Virus record (IMG/VR): IMGVR_UViG_3300048928_000083 | Location: 1-29,355 of that record | DNA length: 29,355 bases | Direction: 5' to 3' (one strand) | Source: a virus | Shown: one piece after another, positions 1 to 7,098 of the stretch | Layout of the letters: each line of letters begins with the position of its first letter | How positions within the stretch are numbered: the first letter of the stretch is position 1 | The notes under the pieces: generated by a model | Seen by the model: the letters and a program-made list of their open reading frames with translations, nothing else | Told to the model about the DNA's origin: nothing | The model's database searches: none | Program-made: the position numbers and the translations under genes

Positions 1-23
1 GCCCCAATAACGTCGTCAGTCAT
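1..23 (-). CDS. Possible 5' end of a host or flanking gene (partial)
   Basis: An ATG on the minus strand at 23 opens a reading frame (M-T-D-D-V-I-G) that runs off the left edge of the window. A purine-rich GGGAAA lies about 5 nt upstream and could act as ribosome binding site. Because it lies beyond the integrase and the hairpin at 93-118, it may be the chromosomal neighbour of the prophage. Seven codons are too few to identify a product, so this is tentative. Confidence 0.25.
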
Positions 24-92
24 AACGATTTCCCGGTGATAATCCAGTATGCAGCGTTCTACATTAGCACGGGATGAGCGGGGTCGAAAGAA

Positions 93-118
93 AACAGCCA
101 GCGGGTTCGCTGGCTGTT
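93..118 (-). terminator. Strong hairpin, likely terminator of leftward transcription
   Basis: A perfect 10-bp stem (AACAGCCAGC / GCTGGCTGTT) encloses a 6-nt loop. Read on the minus strand it is followed by TTCTTTC, a T-rich tail, so it would stop transcripts coming leftward out of int. It could equally be a host terminator next to the attachment site. Confidence 0.6.
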
Positions 119-201
119 GGATTATGTGTTGCTGGTAGAAGATTGCTTGTGGAACAATTCGATGATTTTTATTTTATTGTTTTATAAGGTTAATTTTTCT
201 T

Positions 202-238
202 CCCCAAATCATCCCCAAAACATATCCCCAAAACTCAT
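202..238 (-). repeat. Three tandem copies of CCCCAAA(A)-N-CAT, candidate integrase arm-type sites
   Basis: Copies begin at 202, 213 and 226, spaced 11 and 13 bp, about one helical turn each. They lie just downstream of the int stop codon. Lambda-family integrases bind short direct repeats in the P and P' arms through their N-terminal domain, and the position and phasing fit that role. The attL core itself cannot be placed without attR or the empty host site. It probably lies in the AT-rich stretch around 120-200. Confidence 0.45.
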
Positions 239-285
239 ATAACTCCAGCTTATCATTTGGCACTTTCTAAAAGTTATCCATCTCG

Positions 286-1428
286 CTAAATCACAAGTTT
301 GTTCCATTCCAGACCACGATCATCTCCATACATTGTGCTCATCGCTTCAGTTTTATGACCAAGCAAAGTTTTGACATCAATGCCCTGTGCTTTATAGGTT
401 CTAGATGAAAGTGATCGCTGCTCATGAAATGGGGGCAGGGCAATACAATCCTTTGGCCAGTCAATATTTGCTTTATCTCTCGCTTCTTTGAAATACTTAG
501 ATATTGTTTTTTCAGGAACGTGAGAACCAGCTTTACCGTAAGCATGATGTTTCACATGGTGTATCAGGTATGGACTAACAACTCGGTCTCGACACTTACT
601 TACTACTTCAGCAAGCGTCATGCCAATAGCATCACACCGTAAATTTAAAGGAATAGCTAACTTCATTCCTGTTTTACTTTGAGTTATATGAAGATGATTA
701 TCCCATATATCACTAAACTTCATCGCCACTATGTCACCAATACGTTGACCCGTCACCAAAGCCAATAGCATGGAATTCTGAGCGCATGGTGGCAATGTTC
801 CCGCGCTTTCATAGATTAGCTTCCATTGTTCGATACTGAGCCTGCTTCGCTTGACCTTTGCTATCGGATTTTTAACTGCTAAAGCAGGATTGTAGCCGGG
901 TTCAACCTCCCCAGCATGTTGAGCCTCTTTAAATACGTCGTTAAGTACGCTCCTAATCAGCTGACCCATTCGATGTTTACCTTCAGACTTATATTCATCA
1001 ATAATTTTTGCGATTAACTTCGTGTCAACATCTTTTAGGCGAACGTTAGGAGCTCTGTCAGCCAGAACTTGAGCACATAACCTCCTAGATTTTACGGTCG
1101 GTTTTTTTATTTCTCCGTCACGCATCCTTTCCATCTGAATATCTACGTACCTTTTAATCCAATCTGCAACACGAATTCCTTGTTCTTTCTTTTCGGTACT
1201 CTTCATAGCCATATCAATCAGTGCGAAAGATTGACGAGTTTCCTGCTCAGAGGTTATCCGATTCAGCTCAGTTGCAGCGGCCTTTGCTGCCTCTTCATCG
1301 GTTCCGAAACCTATAAACGTTCCAGTGACAGGATGGCGATATTGCCAGTAAATTTTTGATGTACGTTTATCCAACTTGCAATAAAGGTTGGGTATTTTAA
1401 CGTTATGCTTTCTGGGGCGAGCTGCCAT
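286..1428 (-). CDS. int: Tyrosine recombinase, phage integrase
   Basis: This 380-residue site-specific recombinase would integrate and, with Xis, excise the prophage. The full catalytic set is visible: R229 in TGQRIGD, K252 in SKTG, H335-x-x-R338 in FHEQRS, H358 in LLGHKT, and the nucleophile Y367 in STMYGDD. The N-terminal 60 residues (PNLYCKL... YWQYRHP) match the arm-binding domain of lambda-type integrases. The length is typical. The gene overlaps xis by 26 bp, so it is probably translated from the leftward early transcript, and it sits at the edge of the prophage beside candidate arm sites. Function is confident; the attachment target is not determined. Confidence 0.97.
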   Translation of the reverse strand: MAARPRKHNVKIPNLYCKLDKRTSKIYWQYRHPVTGTFIGFGTDEEAAKAAATELNRITSEQETRQSFALIDMAMKSTEKKEQGIRVADWIKRYVDIQMERMRDGEIKKPTVKSRRLCAQVLADRAPNVRLKDVDTKLIAKIIDEYKSEGKHRMGQLIRSVLNDVFKEAQHAGEVEPGYNPALAVKNPIAKVKRSRLSIEQWKLIYESAGTLPPCAQNSMLLALVTGQRIGDIVAMKFSDIWDNHLHITQSKTGMKLAIPLNLRCDAIGMTLAEVVSKCRDRVVSPYLIHHVKHHAYGKAGSHVPEKTISKYFKEARDKANIDWPKDCIALPPFHEQRSLSSRTYKAQGIDVKTLLGHKTEAMSTMYGDDRGLEWNKLVI

Positions 1429-1666
1429 TTATTGCTTTCTCCACTAACTGGCGAGCCTTGTCTGATAACGATGATGAAATATCAACATTGCCTACCATGC
1501 CAATAAAACGAGCGTCCTCATCAATAACCCAGCGGCGACCTTGCTTTAAAGCTGGTGGGAAAGTTTGCTTGGTCTTGGCTATTTTGTTTAGTGCTGAGTT
1601 GCTTAATGGATATTTGAACCCATTAGGACCCGACGCCCACTCATGTAGTGTTACTAACTGCCCCAT
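1403..1666 (-). CDS. xis: Excisionase (recombination directionality factor)
   Basis: This small basic protein of 87 residues is encoded directly upstream of, and overlapping, int. That is the standard position of Xis, which bends attR/attL DNA and steers integrase toward excision. The N-terminus (VTLHEWA...) and the RRWVIDEDARF segment resemble winged-helix excisionases of the PF07825 type. A GGAG ribosome site precedes the ATG. The identification rests on position and weak motif resemblance. Another small DNA-binding regulator is the main alternative. Confidence 0.8.
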   Translation of the reverse strand: MGQLVTLHEWASGPNGFKYPLSNSALNKIAKTKQTFPPALKQGRRWVIDEDARFIGMVGNVDISSSLSDKARQLVEKAINGSSPQKA

Positions 1667-1698
1667 ACGTTGATCTCCACTTAACCGGCTGCACCCGG

Positions 1699-1968
1699 CT
1701 ATCTCTTATAGAAAATGCATGATGAGCAACCACCACGGAGCCCATCATTGCAGGTACGACATCTTTTTGTTTCGGTGTAATAAAGCTGGTGGACCATTTC
1801 CTTTGGCATGAGAACTGGCATCGGCACGCGGATAACCAGATTCTTCAGTCTGTCTACTTCTCCGGCCAGATCCAGCATGCGGGAGCGGCAATACTCTGCC
1901 TCCTCTCTCCACCATGCCACATCGGCTTTGAGGCGGCGCATGCGCCGCTGTTTGAGTTTGCTTGGCAT
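1699..1968 (-). CDS. Small phage protein with C-terminal zinc-knuckle-like cysteines
   Basis: This 89-residue protein has a very basic N-terminus (KLKQRRMRRLK), a helical middle that could form a short coiled coil, and a C-terminal CRTCNDGLRGGCSSC cluster with two CxxC pairs. The pairs suggest a small zinc-binding fold. The start codon overlaps the upstream gene's stop (TGATG), indicating translational coupling in the leftward operon. I do not recognise a characterised homologue. A role in nucleic-acid binding is inference from charge and cysteines. Confidence 0.7.
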   Translation of the reverse strand: MPSKLKQRRMRRLKADVAWWREEAEYCRSRMLDLAGEVDRLKNLVIRVPMPVLMPKEMVHQLYYTETKRCRTCNDGLRGGCSSCIFYKR

Positions 1969-2684
1969 CAGGCCTCCGGCTTGGGGGCTGCGGCGAGCAT
2001 TGCTTGATACCGGGTATTAAGCGCTCGGGCCGTCCAACCTTTAACTAGGCAGAGTTCTGCAAGCATTTCCTCTGTCGGCTCGACAGGCACCAGTGCCCAA
2101 CCATCCGGAATCACCGGAGAGTTGCCATCGGCACCCTGAAGCATGGCGGCGCGGCAGGCGTCAAATACCGCATTGTTAAACTTCACACCTTCAAAGAGGA
2201 TTTTCCCATTATGCTCAAACCAGAACTCTGCCTTCTCGGCATCAGGTAAGAGCCCTTTCAGTACATCATCCGGCACAGATACCGGCGCTGGCTGATGAGC
2301 AGATGAATCCGCAATAGCCTGCTTAGCGCTTGCCAACAGGCTACTGTCACCAGCCATACCCAAATCCCACGACTCGATATATTCTTTGGCGAATTCTAGA
2401 AGCGGGTGAATATTATCCACCGGAGCTGGCTGGGACGCGTAGAGAGGCGTTTCGACCTTGCAGCAGATAGCAAACGTCTTATCATCGCAGCACTCCTCGC
2501 GCTTCACCACTTGCCCGCTGCGGTGCATGTACGCCACAGGCTCCGCTTCGAGCGATGCCAGCGCGATACGCAGCGCCGCCAGAGTGTTGGTTCCATCTTC
2601 GCCAAGTCCGAACGGGATATCATCGCGGGTGGCTTCCATGTCGGCAATTTTCTGCTGCAGCCATTCTTTGGTAATAGTGCTCAT
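1968..2684 (-). CDS. Hypothetical early protein, lambdoid accessory family
   Basis: This is an acidic, soluble 238-residue protein with no membrane segment. The N-terminus (ITKEWLQQKIADMEATRDD) and the motif PDGWALVPVEPTEEM near residue 200 recur in many modular early proteins of lambdoid prophages. Those proteins share the segment even though the flanking parts differ. It overlaps the HNH gene stop by 4 bp and is coupled to the downstream small zinc protein. No biochemical role is known to me. It probably belongs to the non-essential early accessory set. Confidence 0.75.
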   Translation of the reverse strand: MSTITKEWLQQKIADMEATRDDIPFGLGEDGTNTLAALRIALASLEAEPVAYMHRSGQVVKREECCDDKTFAICCKVETPLYASQPAPVDNIHPLLEFAKEYIESWDLGMAGDSSLLASAKQAIADSSAHQPAPVSVPDDVLKGLLPDAEKAEFWFEHNGKILFEGVKFNNAVFDACRAAMLQGADGNSPVIPDGWALVPVEPTEEMLAELCLVKGWTARALNTRYQAMLAAAPKPEA

Positions 2685-3046
2685 GCTGTCGCTCCTTCCT
2701 GATACTGTTCAAACCAGAACACAACCGGATCGGGCTTCATCTCAACCAGCCCCATACGAACCAGCGCCTTTCCCTTGCCTGACCGCAGAAACTCCCGGCG
2801 ACCGTCGTCAATAATTCGGCGGTAATCATCCAGGCTGCTACAGTGCTTATGCAAGTTGCATGGGTGGCAGGCCGGTACCAGGTTGGCAATGTCATCGCGC
2901 TCCTGGTGAAGCATCTGCCCATTGAAACGAATGACCGGCTTAACGTGGTCGGCGTGCCATTTGTCGCCAAGCTCGCACCCGCAATAAGCACAGCGACCTC
3001 CGAATTTCATGCGCAGCTCTGCGCGCTGTTTTTTTGTCAGTGCCAT
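2681..3046 (-). CDS. HNH endonuclease
   Basis: This 121-residue HNH nuclease has CAYCG near residue 20, the HADHVKP active-site histidine-aspartate-histidine, a conserved ANLVPAC turn and a second zinc pair CHPCN. These form a complete His-Cys metal finger. The frame stays open farther upstream, but the ATG at 3046 has a strong AGGAG site and sits 2 bp from the preceding gene's stop, so I chose it. It could be a free-standing mobile nuclease, or could serve phage recombination or host DNA attack. The sequence alone does not tell. Confidence 0.85.
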   Translation of the reverse strand: MALTKKQRAELRMKFGGRCAYCGCELGDKWHADHVKPVIRFNGQMLHQERDDIANLVPACHPCNLHKHCSSLDDYRRIIDDGRREFLRSGKGKALVRMGLVEMKPDPVVFWFEQYQEGATA

Positions 3047-3047
3047 A

Positions 3048-3665
3048 TCACTCTCCTTTACCGGCTGCGGCGCGGTAAACTTCGTCAAGCGCAAACTCTG
3101 CGGCATTGTAGAATGTTGCACCTGGTATTCTGCTGCACTTTCCGTGTGCTATTTCGCAAATGGTGTTGCGGGAAATATGCTGAGAGTTATTAGGTGCTGC
3201 CATGTAGAGAGTGTCGTAATCTTCACCTATTGGATTTCCGTACACCCAACAACCGCTATTTTCACCGTTCAGGTAGCGTCCAATGTGACCCTTGGGAGCA
3301 TACGCAACCGGTACAGAGAATTTCGACTCTGCTTTTTCTGCGCGTTCAGCCCATATGTGCATTGCGTCTTCTGTATCGGATAAGTCGTGTTGAGCGACTT
3401 CAAGCTCCCCCTCCAGCACAGCAATCCGCCTGTCTTTGGATTCCAGCTCATTCAGCAGCGCCAGCACGGTGACTGGGTTGGCTGCGGCGATGAAAGTTCC
3501 ATTTAGAGCGGATTGCTCATCGTTGAGATGACCACTACCCATCCTCACAACGACCAACGATGAGGTGTCATCAGTAACGGCACAGTCAAAAGTGGAATAC
3601 TTCCAATCGTCCGGAGTCGCCTTCTCCGCCGCTTCACGTAATGCGCGTTTATCGATGTTGCTCAT
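3048..3665 (-). CDS. Ead/Ea22-like accessory protein
   Basis: This 205-residue protein opens with NIDKRALREAAEKATPDDW and carries FIAAANPVTVLALLNELE before residue 90. These are the hallmarks of the Ead/Ea22 family of lambdoid early proteins (Pfam Ead_Ea22). A short coiled coil follows at about 70-110. The C-terminal part (ISRNTICEIAHGK...) resembles a variable module. Homologues sit in pL operons between xis and the recombination genes and are dispensable, with no settled function. It overlaps the upstream gene by ATGA. Confidence 0.8.
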   Translation of the reverse strand: MSNIDKRALREAAEKATPDDWKYSTFDCAVTDDTSSLVVVRMGSGHLNDEQSALNGTFIAAANPVTVLALLNELESKDRRIAVLEGELEVAQHDLSDTEDAMHIWAERAEKAESKFSVPVAYAPKGHIGRYLNGENSGCWVYGNPIGEDYDTLYMAAPNNSQHISRNTICEIAHGKCSRIPGATFYNAAEFALDEVYRAAAGKGE

Positions 3666-4261
3666 TGGGCAGCCTCCGCTTGGCGAACTGAGTTGATGTA
3701 CGCTTTAAACGCTTCCCCATCATCACGGCTAGTGCCCACATGATTCTCTCCAACAGTCCATGAGGCCTTTGATAATCCACCAGGGAATCTAAAATAAACC
3801 GTGATGTCTTTCTTGTGCCCGATGTAAGCCGTGACGTCTGTAATTCCAGGGAATTTTGCTTCCGCTTCCGCAATGGCGGCCTGCTCTGCTTCATGAGTAC
3901 GCTTGCGCTCCGCTTCGCAATCAAGGCGATGATTAATCCATCGCGCCTCGCACTCCATATCGCAATACACAGAATCGCCACCCCATACGCGGCCTTCTGT
4001 CTCTTCATCAACGTGACAGTTGCAATAGGCGCACTCTTGCCAAAATCCAAACTCCTCAACCAGAACGCGAGGTGGGACACGACCAATTTCTGCGTATTTA
4101 TCAGCCCCAGGTATGCGCTTACACGATACGCAGTTGAATTCCTCTTCCAGCTCGTTCGCACCTTCACGGCGAGCGACCACGTTGCTTTTAGCAAAACGGA
4201 TAATCCCGTACTCATCGCCCTGCACGTAGTAAGCTTTCAGCACTTGAATATTGTTGCTCAT
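3662..4261 (-). CDS. Hypothetical cysteine-rich early protein
   Basis: In this 199-residue protein the first 110 residues hold CVSC, then CAYCNCH, then YCDMECE, a spacing that suggests one or two zinc-binding knuckles. A charged helical stretch (AERKRTHEAEQ...) follows, then a small domain with VTAYIGHKKDITVYF. Junctions with both neighbours are 4-bp overlaps, so it is coupled within the leftward operon. I do not recognise a family with known function. Zinc binding is inferred from cysteine spacing only. Confidence 0.7.
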   Translation of the reverse strand: MSNNIQVLKAYYVQGDEYGIIRFAKSNVVARREGANELEEEFNCVSCKRIPGADKYAEIGRVPPRVLVEEFGFWQECAYCNCHVDEETEGRVWGGDSVYCDMECEARWINHRLDCEAERKRTHEAEQAAIAEAEAKFPGITDVTAYIGHKKDITVYFRFPGGLSKASWTVGENHVGTSRDDGEAFKAYINSVRQAEAAQ

Positions 4262-4461
4262 GGCTGCACTCCTTTTTTCTGCTTGTTGTATACAGCCCAG
4301 CTAAGGGCATCGAGCTTGTCACGGCCTGCTTTGTCGTACATGTGGATACCATCGATACAGGCGTGCTCCTGCTTCACCTGCTCTTCGAGAGCGCTTATCT
4401 CTTCGTAAGACAGGGTTGCAAGCTTGAGGCGATTCCAGCCAAAGTTACGTATGCGTGTCAT
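4258..4461 (-). CDS. Small hypothetical early protein
   Basis: This 67-residue charged protein has a helical centre (YEEISALEEQVKQEHACIDG) and no membrane segment. A longer open frame reaches back to 4569. I chose the ATG at 4461 because it has an AAAGGAG site at proper distance and overlaps the upstream stop as ATGA, matching the other junctions of this operon. The function is unknown. Confidence 0.65.
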   Translation of the reverse strand: MTRIRNFGWNRLKLATLSYEEISALEEQVKQEHACIDGIHMYDKAGRDKLDALSWAVYNKQKKGVQP

Positions 4462-4937
4462 GACTGCACTCCTTTGCGAAGCTGGGCAGCGAAGTCCGTG
4501 CACAGAATTACGATGCTTTTCCACTTTCTCACGCCGGCGCGGTCGTTTACTGATTTGTAACGCTGACATTCATTGCCAGCGAGCGATGCCAATTGTTCCA
4601 CACTCTGCGCCCGCACTTCAGCCAGGAAAGCGTCGGTGGCGGTCGTATCAGCTCGGATGCTGTCACGCAGGATAAAGAACGCATCGAGCATCCCTGTTTC
4701 AGGCGTTTCATCCTGATGCTTCTCATACGCATCAAGAGCCTTCATCATCACAGGTCCGAATGGTTGAGGGTGTGCAGACTTCAGCCCCGCATTCTCCGCA
4801 GCCAGCGCCGCGCATCTGGCTTCAGACTCAGCAAGCTTCTTGCGCAGACCAATCCCGCAATCGTGCGCACCACTGCGACCTTTCTCAAACGAAAATCCGC
4901 AGTCGCAATAAAAAACATTATTTTTTTCGGTAATCAT
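4458..4937 (-). CDS. Hypothetical early protein with N-terminal CxC zinc-like motif
   Basis: This 159-residue protein begins with VFYCDCGFSFEKGRSGAHDC, a possible small zinc ribbon. A coiled-coil-like helix (KLAESEARCAALAAENAGL, about 33-51) and the segment FGPVMMKALDAYEKHQDE follow. A GGAGC site precedes the ATG and the start overlaps the ParB-like gene's stop as ATGA. Relatives with this layout occur in lambdoid early regions and are annotated only as hypothetical. No function is claimed. Confidence 0.7.
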   Translation of the reverse strand: MITEKNNVFYCDCGFSFEKGRSGAHDCGIGLRKKLAESEARCAALAAENAGLKSAHPQPFGPVMMKALDAYEKHQDETPETGMLDAFFILRDSIRADTTATDAFLAEVRAQSVEQLASLAGNECQRYKSVNDRAGVRKWKSIVILCTDFAAQLRKGVQS

Positions 4938-5761
4938 GATGTTGCTCCATGACGCTGAGCGGCTATAGCTTTGTGCTCGTCGATAATTTCCACGACTTCT
5001 GCATGCACCAAACCTTCGAGAGAGATAACTCCTGTGTCGCTTATACCCGCCAGGCTGATCAGCTCTACAAGGCGACGCGCTTTCTTAACGCTAATTTCCG
5101 GAGCTATAACGCTGCGGGTGACTTTCTTCTTACCTTTGGCAGCAGCAGAAGCTTTATCCTTCTGAAGAACCTCTCCGGCCTTTTCGCCGAACTCTTTTAC
5201 TCGGTCAACGGCCACATCTACGGACACGGTTCCGGATTTAACTTCTTTCTGAACGTCGTGATTAGCTGTGCTAAGGAGCAGGAGCTTTTCGACAGTAGGA
5301 ACAGACTTGTTGACCAGTTTTGCGATCTCGCTGGTGGTCTGGTTGAAGGCGTTATGCAGCTCCTGAATAACTGCAGCCTGTTCCATATCGGAGAGAGGCA
5401 ACTGGTTGTTACTGGTCATGATGCGCGCCAGGCGCTGCACATCGTTACCGTTGAACGGCATGATGTGGATGCGGTCTACTGGCTTGCCAGCTTCAGCACA
5501 GCGCGCATAGCATCGGCGACGGCGGTGACCTTCAACAACCCACACTCCACCTTCATCACGAGCGATAACTTCCAGCGGTGGAACAGAACCACCGTTCATC
5601 AGGTAGTTGAACAGGTCATCATCAGCCTGGCGGGTGCGTTCGTCGTCTTCACGCTTATTGAAACCTTCACGAACATGGATATCGGAAAGGGCGATAAACA
5701 TTCCTGTGTCGGTGCGCTTAATGACACCGGCCTTGGTCATCTGCTTGAATGAGTTAGCCAT
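4934..5761 (-). CDS. ParB/Spo0J-like nuclease-domain protein
   Basis: This 275-residue protein has an N-terminal ParB/sulfiredoxin fold. IHVREGFNKR lies near residue 28 and the ParB box II-like EGHRRRRCYARC near 77, followed by MTSNNQLPLSDMEQA. A helix-turn-helix (TSEIAKLVNKSVPTVEKLL) lies near 143-161 and a basic linker near 205-220. Family members act as CTP-dependent partition clamps or as DNA-binding regulators or nucleases. No ParA partner gene is present here, so plasmid-style partition is unlikely. Its start overlaps the upstream stop by one base (TAATG). Confidence 0.85.
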   Translation of the reverse strand: MANSFKQMTKAGVIKRTDTGMFIALSDIHVREGFNKREDDERTRQADDDLFNYLMNGGSVPPLEVIARDEGGVWVVEGHRRRRCYARCAEAGKPVDRIHIMPFNGNDVQRLARIMTSNNQLPLSDMEQAAVIQELHNAFNQTTSEIAKLVNKSVPTVEKLLLLSTANHDVQKEVKSGTVSVDVAVDRVKEFGEKAGEVLQKDKASAAAKGKKKVTRSVIAPEISVKKARRLVELISLAGISDTGVISLEGLVHAEVVEIIDEHKAIAAQRHGATS

Positions 5762-6120
5762 TAGAGAGCAACCTCGTTATTCAGGGAAATTACGACACGA
5801 GGCAGCTCACGCAGTTCTCGCTGAGCTTCCAGCAGATGCATGTTGGTAGGAGTTTTGGTGTGGCGCTCTTCGATGCGGTCGCACTCTTTGGCCCAGCTGG
5901 CGACACCTTCACGAAGGGTAGCGTTCTGCTCAGCCAGTTCCTTACGCTGCGCCAACGCTTCACACAGCGCAACGCTGGTAACATCAAGGCGAGTTGCCAG
6001 TTCGTTAACCAGCCAACCGTAAGCGGCTGGAAGGAGAGGGGCTGCTTTACGAGCTGCGTCAATAAGCTGCTCTCTGGTCATGCGTGGTTGTAACTCGGTG
6101 ACGTTCTGTGTGTTCGTCAT
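5761..6120 (-). CDS. Hypothetical early protein preceding the ParB-like gene
   Basis: This 119-residue protein has the segment REQLIDAARKAAPLLPAAYG and a following coiled-coil region rich in Glu, Arg and Leu (ALAQRKELAEQNATLREGV). The ATG at 6120 is preferred over the earlier in-frame start at 6153 because a GGAG site lies 8-9 nt before it. It is coupled to the ParB-like gene by a one-base overlap and could be its partner. That pairing is inference only. Confidence 0.7.
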   Translation of the reverse strand: MTNTQNVTELQPRMTREQLIDAARKAAPLLPAAYGWLVNELATRLDVTSVALCEALAQRKELAEQNATLREGVASWAKECDRIEERHTKTPTNMHLLEAQRELRELPRVVISLNNEVAL

Positions 6121-6178
6121 GGATAGTTTCTCCGTGTTATATGCGCTCTGCACAGCGCTGAATTCTTGGCCTTACAAC

Positions 6179-6433
6179 TTAGAAGAGGCCGCCTTGGTCT
6201 TTGGGTGAGGTGCGTTTTCTCCGGGTAACTTCAGCTTTTGAAACCTGTTTATCTGCCCAGGCTTTCGCATGCCTCATCACATCGTCGAAAATCGCGCCTT
6301 TCTTACTGGCTTGTGACATGCGCTTATATAAATCAATCGCTTGCCACGCCCCCCCCTGAGCCACCGAAGAGGAAAAGCCTTGCTTAATCAGCTGTTCCCG
6401 CACGTTTTTCTCAATAAATTCGAGGTGGTTCAT
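6179..6433 (-). CDS. Small hypothetical early protein
   Basis: This helical 84-residue protein has a basic C-terminus (RRKRTSPKDQGGLF). The GGAGG site ending 4 nt before the ATG is strong. It is the first well-supported gene after the long leader of the leftward transcript, and is separated from the next gene by 58 bp. Similar small proteins occur in many enterobacterial prophages without known role. Confidence 0.7.
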   Translation of the reverse strand: MNHLEFIEKNVREQLIKQGFSSSVAQGGAWQAIDLYKRMSQASKKGAIFDDVMRHAKAWADKQVSKAEVTRRKRTSPKDQGGLF

Positions 6434-6770
6434 CAGTCCTCCAGTGGAAATATCCGCTGAATTTTGGTTGCACGAATCCCTCGCCAGGTGGCGACAAAAA
6501 ATAAAGGGGTTTCGTTTTAGTAAGCACCCAACCAGGGCACTTAGTGAAACGGACGGCTGCCACCGCCAGTTAGCTTCTCCACAATTGGGAGCGCGTTCTC
6601 CTGAGGTTGATTTAACGACTGAGGCCTCTCAAGGAACCGGCTGAACGCGCTTTCAGTTGTGAAAAGGGGCGGTCGACATTAAGGGATTTAAAACTGCCGA
6701 CCGCCAAGACTACACACAGCATCTGATACAGCGACTACGGTTTACACAACTGGAAGCGCACTCCGTTCGT
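6434..6770. other. Region with no convincing protein gene, rich in inverted repeats
   Basis: No reading frame here has both a good start and protein-like composition. Instead it contains a CGCC/GGCG hairpin near 6482-6493, the repeat arms at 6580-6661, an 11-bp stem at 6668-6705 and the left arm of a second long stem. It acts at least as the untranslated leader of the leftward genes, and probably as part of a structured RNA (separate entry). Confidence 0.55.
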
Positions 6771-6857
6771 TTACTTACCTGTCATCCACAACCGATAGTT
6801 GATGGAGTGCGCTTTCATGTTGTGTGCCGGGATTCCACCGGCTCCCATCTGTTTTTT
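6580..6857 (+). ncRNA. Candidate structured RNA antisense to the pL leader
   Basis: Two long stems share one sequence family: 6580-6598 with 6643-6661 (19 bp), and 6744-6764 with 6804-6825 (about 21 bp with one bulge). A shorter stem at 6668-6678/6695-6705 lies between them. All four non-Watson-Crick positions in the two long stems become G-U wobbles if the RNA is read on the plus strand, but A-C mismatches on the minus strand. The middle stem has one mismatch that favours the minus strand. The array ends in a plus-strand hairpin followed by six T. No clear promoter was found upstream of 6580, so the 5' end is unknown. Confidence 0.45.
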
Positions 6858-6887
6858 AAGCCACTCAGATATCGTCTGGGCTGTCAC
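6771..6887 (-). CDS. Possible 38-residue peptide coupled to the preceding small ORF
   Basis: A GTG at 6887 overlaps the stop of the preceding 65-codon frame as GTGA, a classical coupling arrangement. The product has protein-like composition (TISEWLKKQMGAGG, then KAHSINYRLWMTGK at its end). It runs through the right arm of the long inverted repeat. No ribosome site is obvious beyond the coupling, and no homologue is recognised. It may be a decayed gene. Confidence 0.3.
   Translation of the reverse strand: MTAQTISEWLKKQMGAGGIPAHNMKAHSINYRLWMTGK
6826..6857 (+). terminator. Rho-independent terminator at the end of the structured RNA
   Basis: A GCCGG/CCGGC stem (6826-6830 with 6838-6842) with 7-nt loop is followed after 9 nt by TTTTTT. 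It abuts the right arm of the second long inverted repeat directly. The T-run exists only on the plus strand, opposite to pL transcription. Confidence 0.5.
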
Positions 6888-7081
6888 CTAATCGCCACGC
6901 TGGTGAAACGTCTCTGGCTGTCGTACACAACTGGCTTGCACATTCCGGCTACCCGCTGGATCGGGATACTGTCAAAGGAATCCCCGGACCGCTGCGGCAC
7001 ATGTGCCATATGCCGTACTGCACTTGCTGCCTGTCTTTTCACCACATCAGGCTCGGTGGTATTCTTGGAGTTCTCACACAA
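6884..7081 (-). CDS. Possible small early ORF (65 residues, TTG start)
   Basis: A 65-codon frame opens with TTG, or more plausibly later at an internal GTG or ATG. It has balanced composition (VKRQAASAVRHMAHVPQRSG...) and ends in a GTGA overlap with the next small frame. There is no clear ribosome site before the TTG. It lies in the pL transcript where lambdoid phages often carry tiny regulatory or host-takeover genes. I cannot name it. Confidence 0.3.
   Translation of the reverse strand: MCENSKNTTEPDVVKRQAASAVRHMAHVPQRSGDSFDSIPIQRVAGMCKPVVYDSQRRFTSVAIR
7038..7065 (+). promoter_or_regulatory. Weak candidate promoter for the plus-strand membrane protein
   Basis: TTCACC at 7038 and TATTCT at 7060, with a 16-bp spacer, each match four of six sigma70 consensus bases. 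They end 33 bp before the ATG at 7099. A promoter here would let the membrane protein be expressed in the lysogen while pL is repressed. Confidence 0.25.
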
Positions 7082-7098
7082 CCAAGAAACTGAAAAAC

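Noticed and set aside
3649-4215. 188-codon minus-strand frame overlapping the cysteine-rich protein in another frame
   Set aside because: The other frame has ATGA junctions on both sides and ordered cysteine pairs. This one has none and no ribosome site.
4949-5752. Long open frame (267 codons) on the plus strand
   Set aside because: It is exactly antisense to the ParB-like gene, has no ribosome site and no recognisable domain. It arises from the codon bias of the real gene.
6444-6644. 66-codon plus-strand frame
   Set aside because: It has no ribosome site, runs through inverted repeat arms, and its composition is not protein-like.
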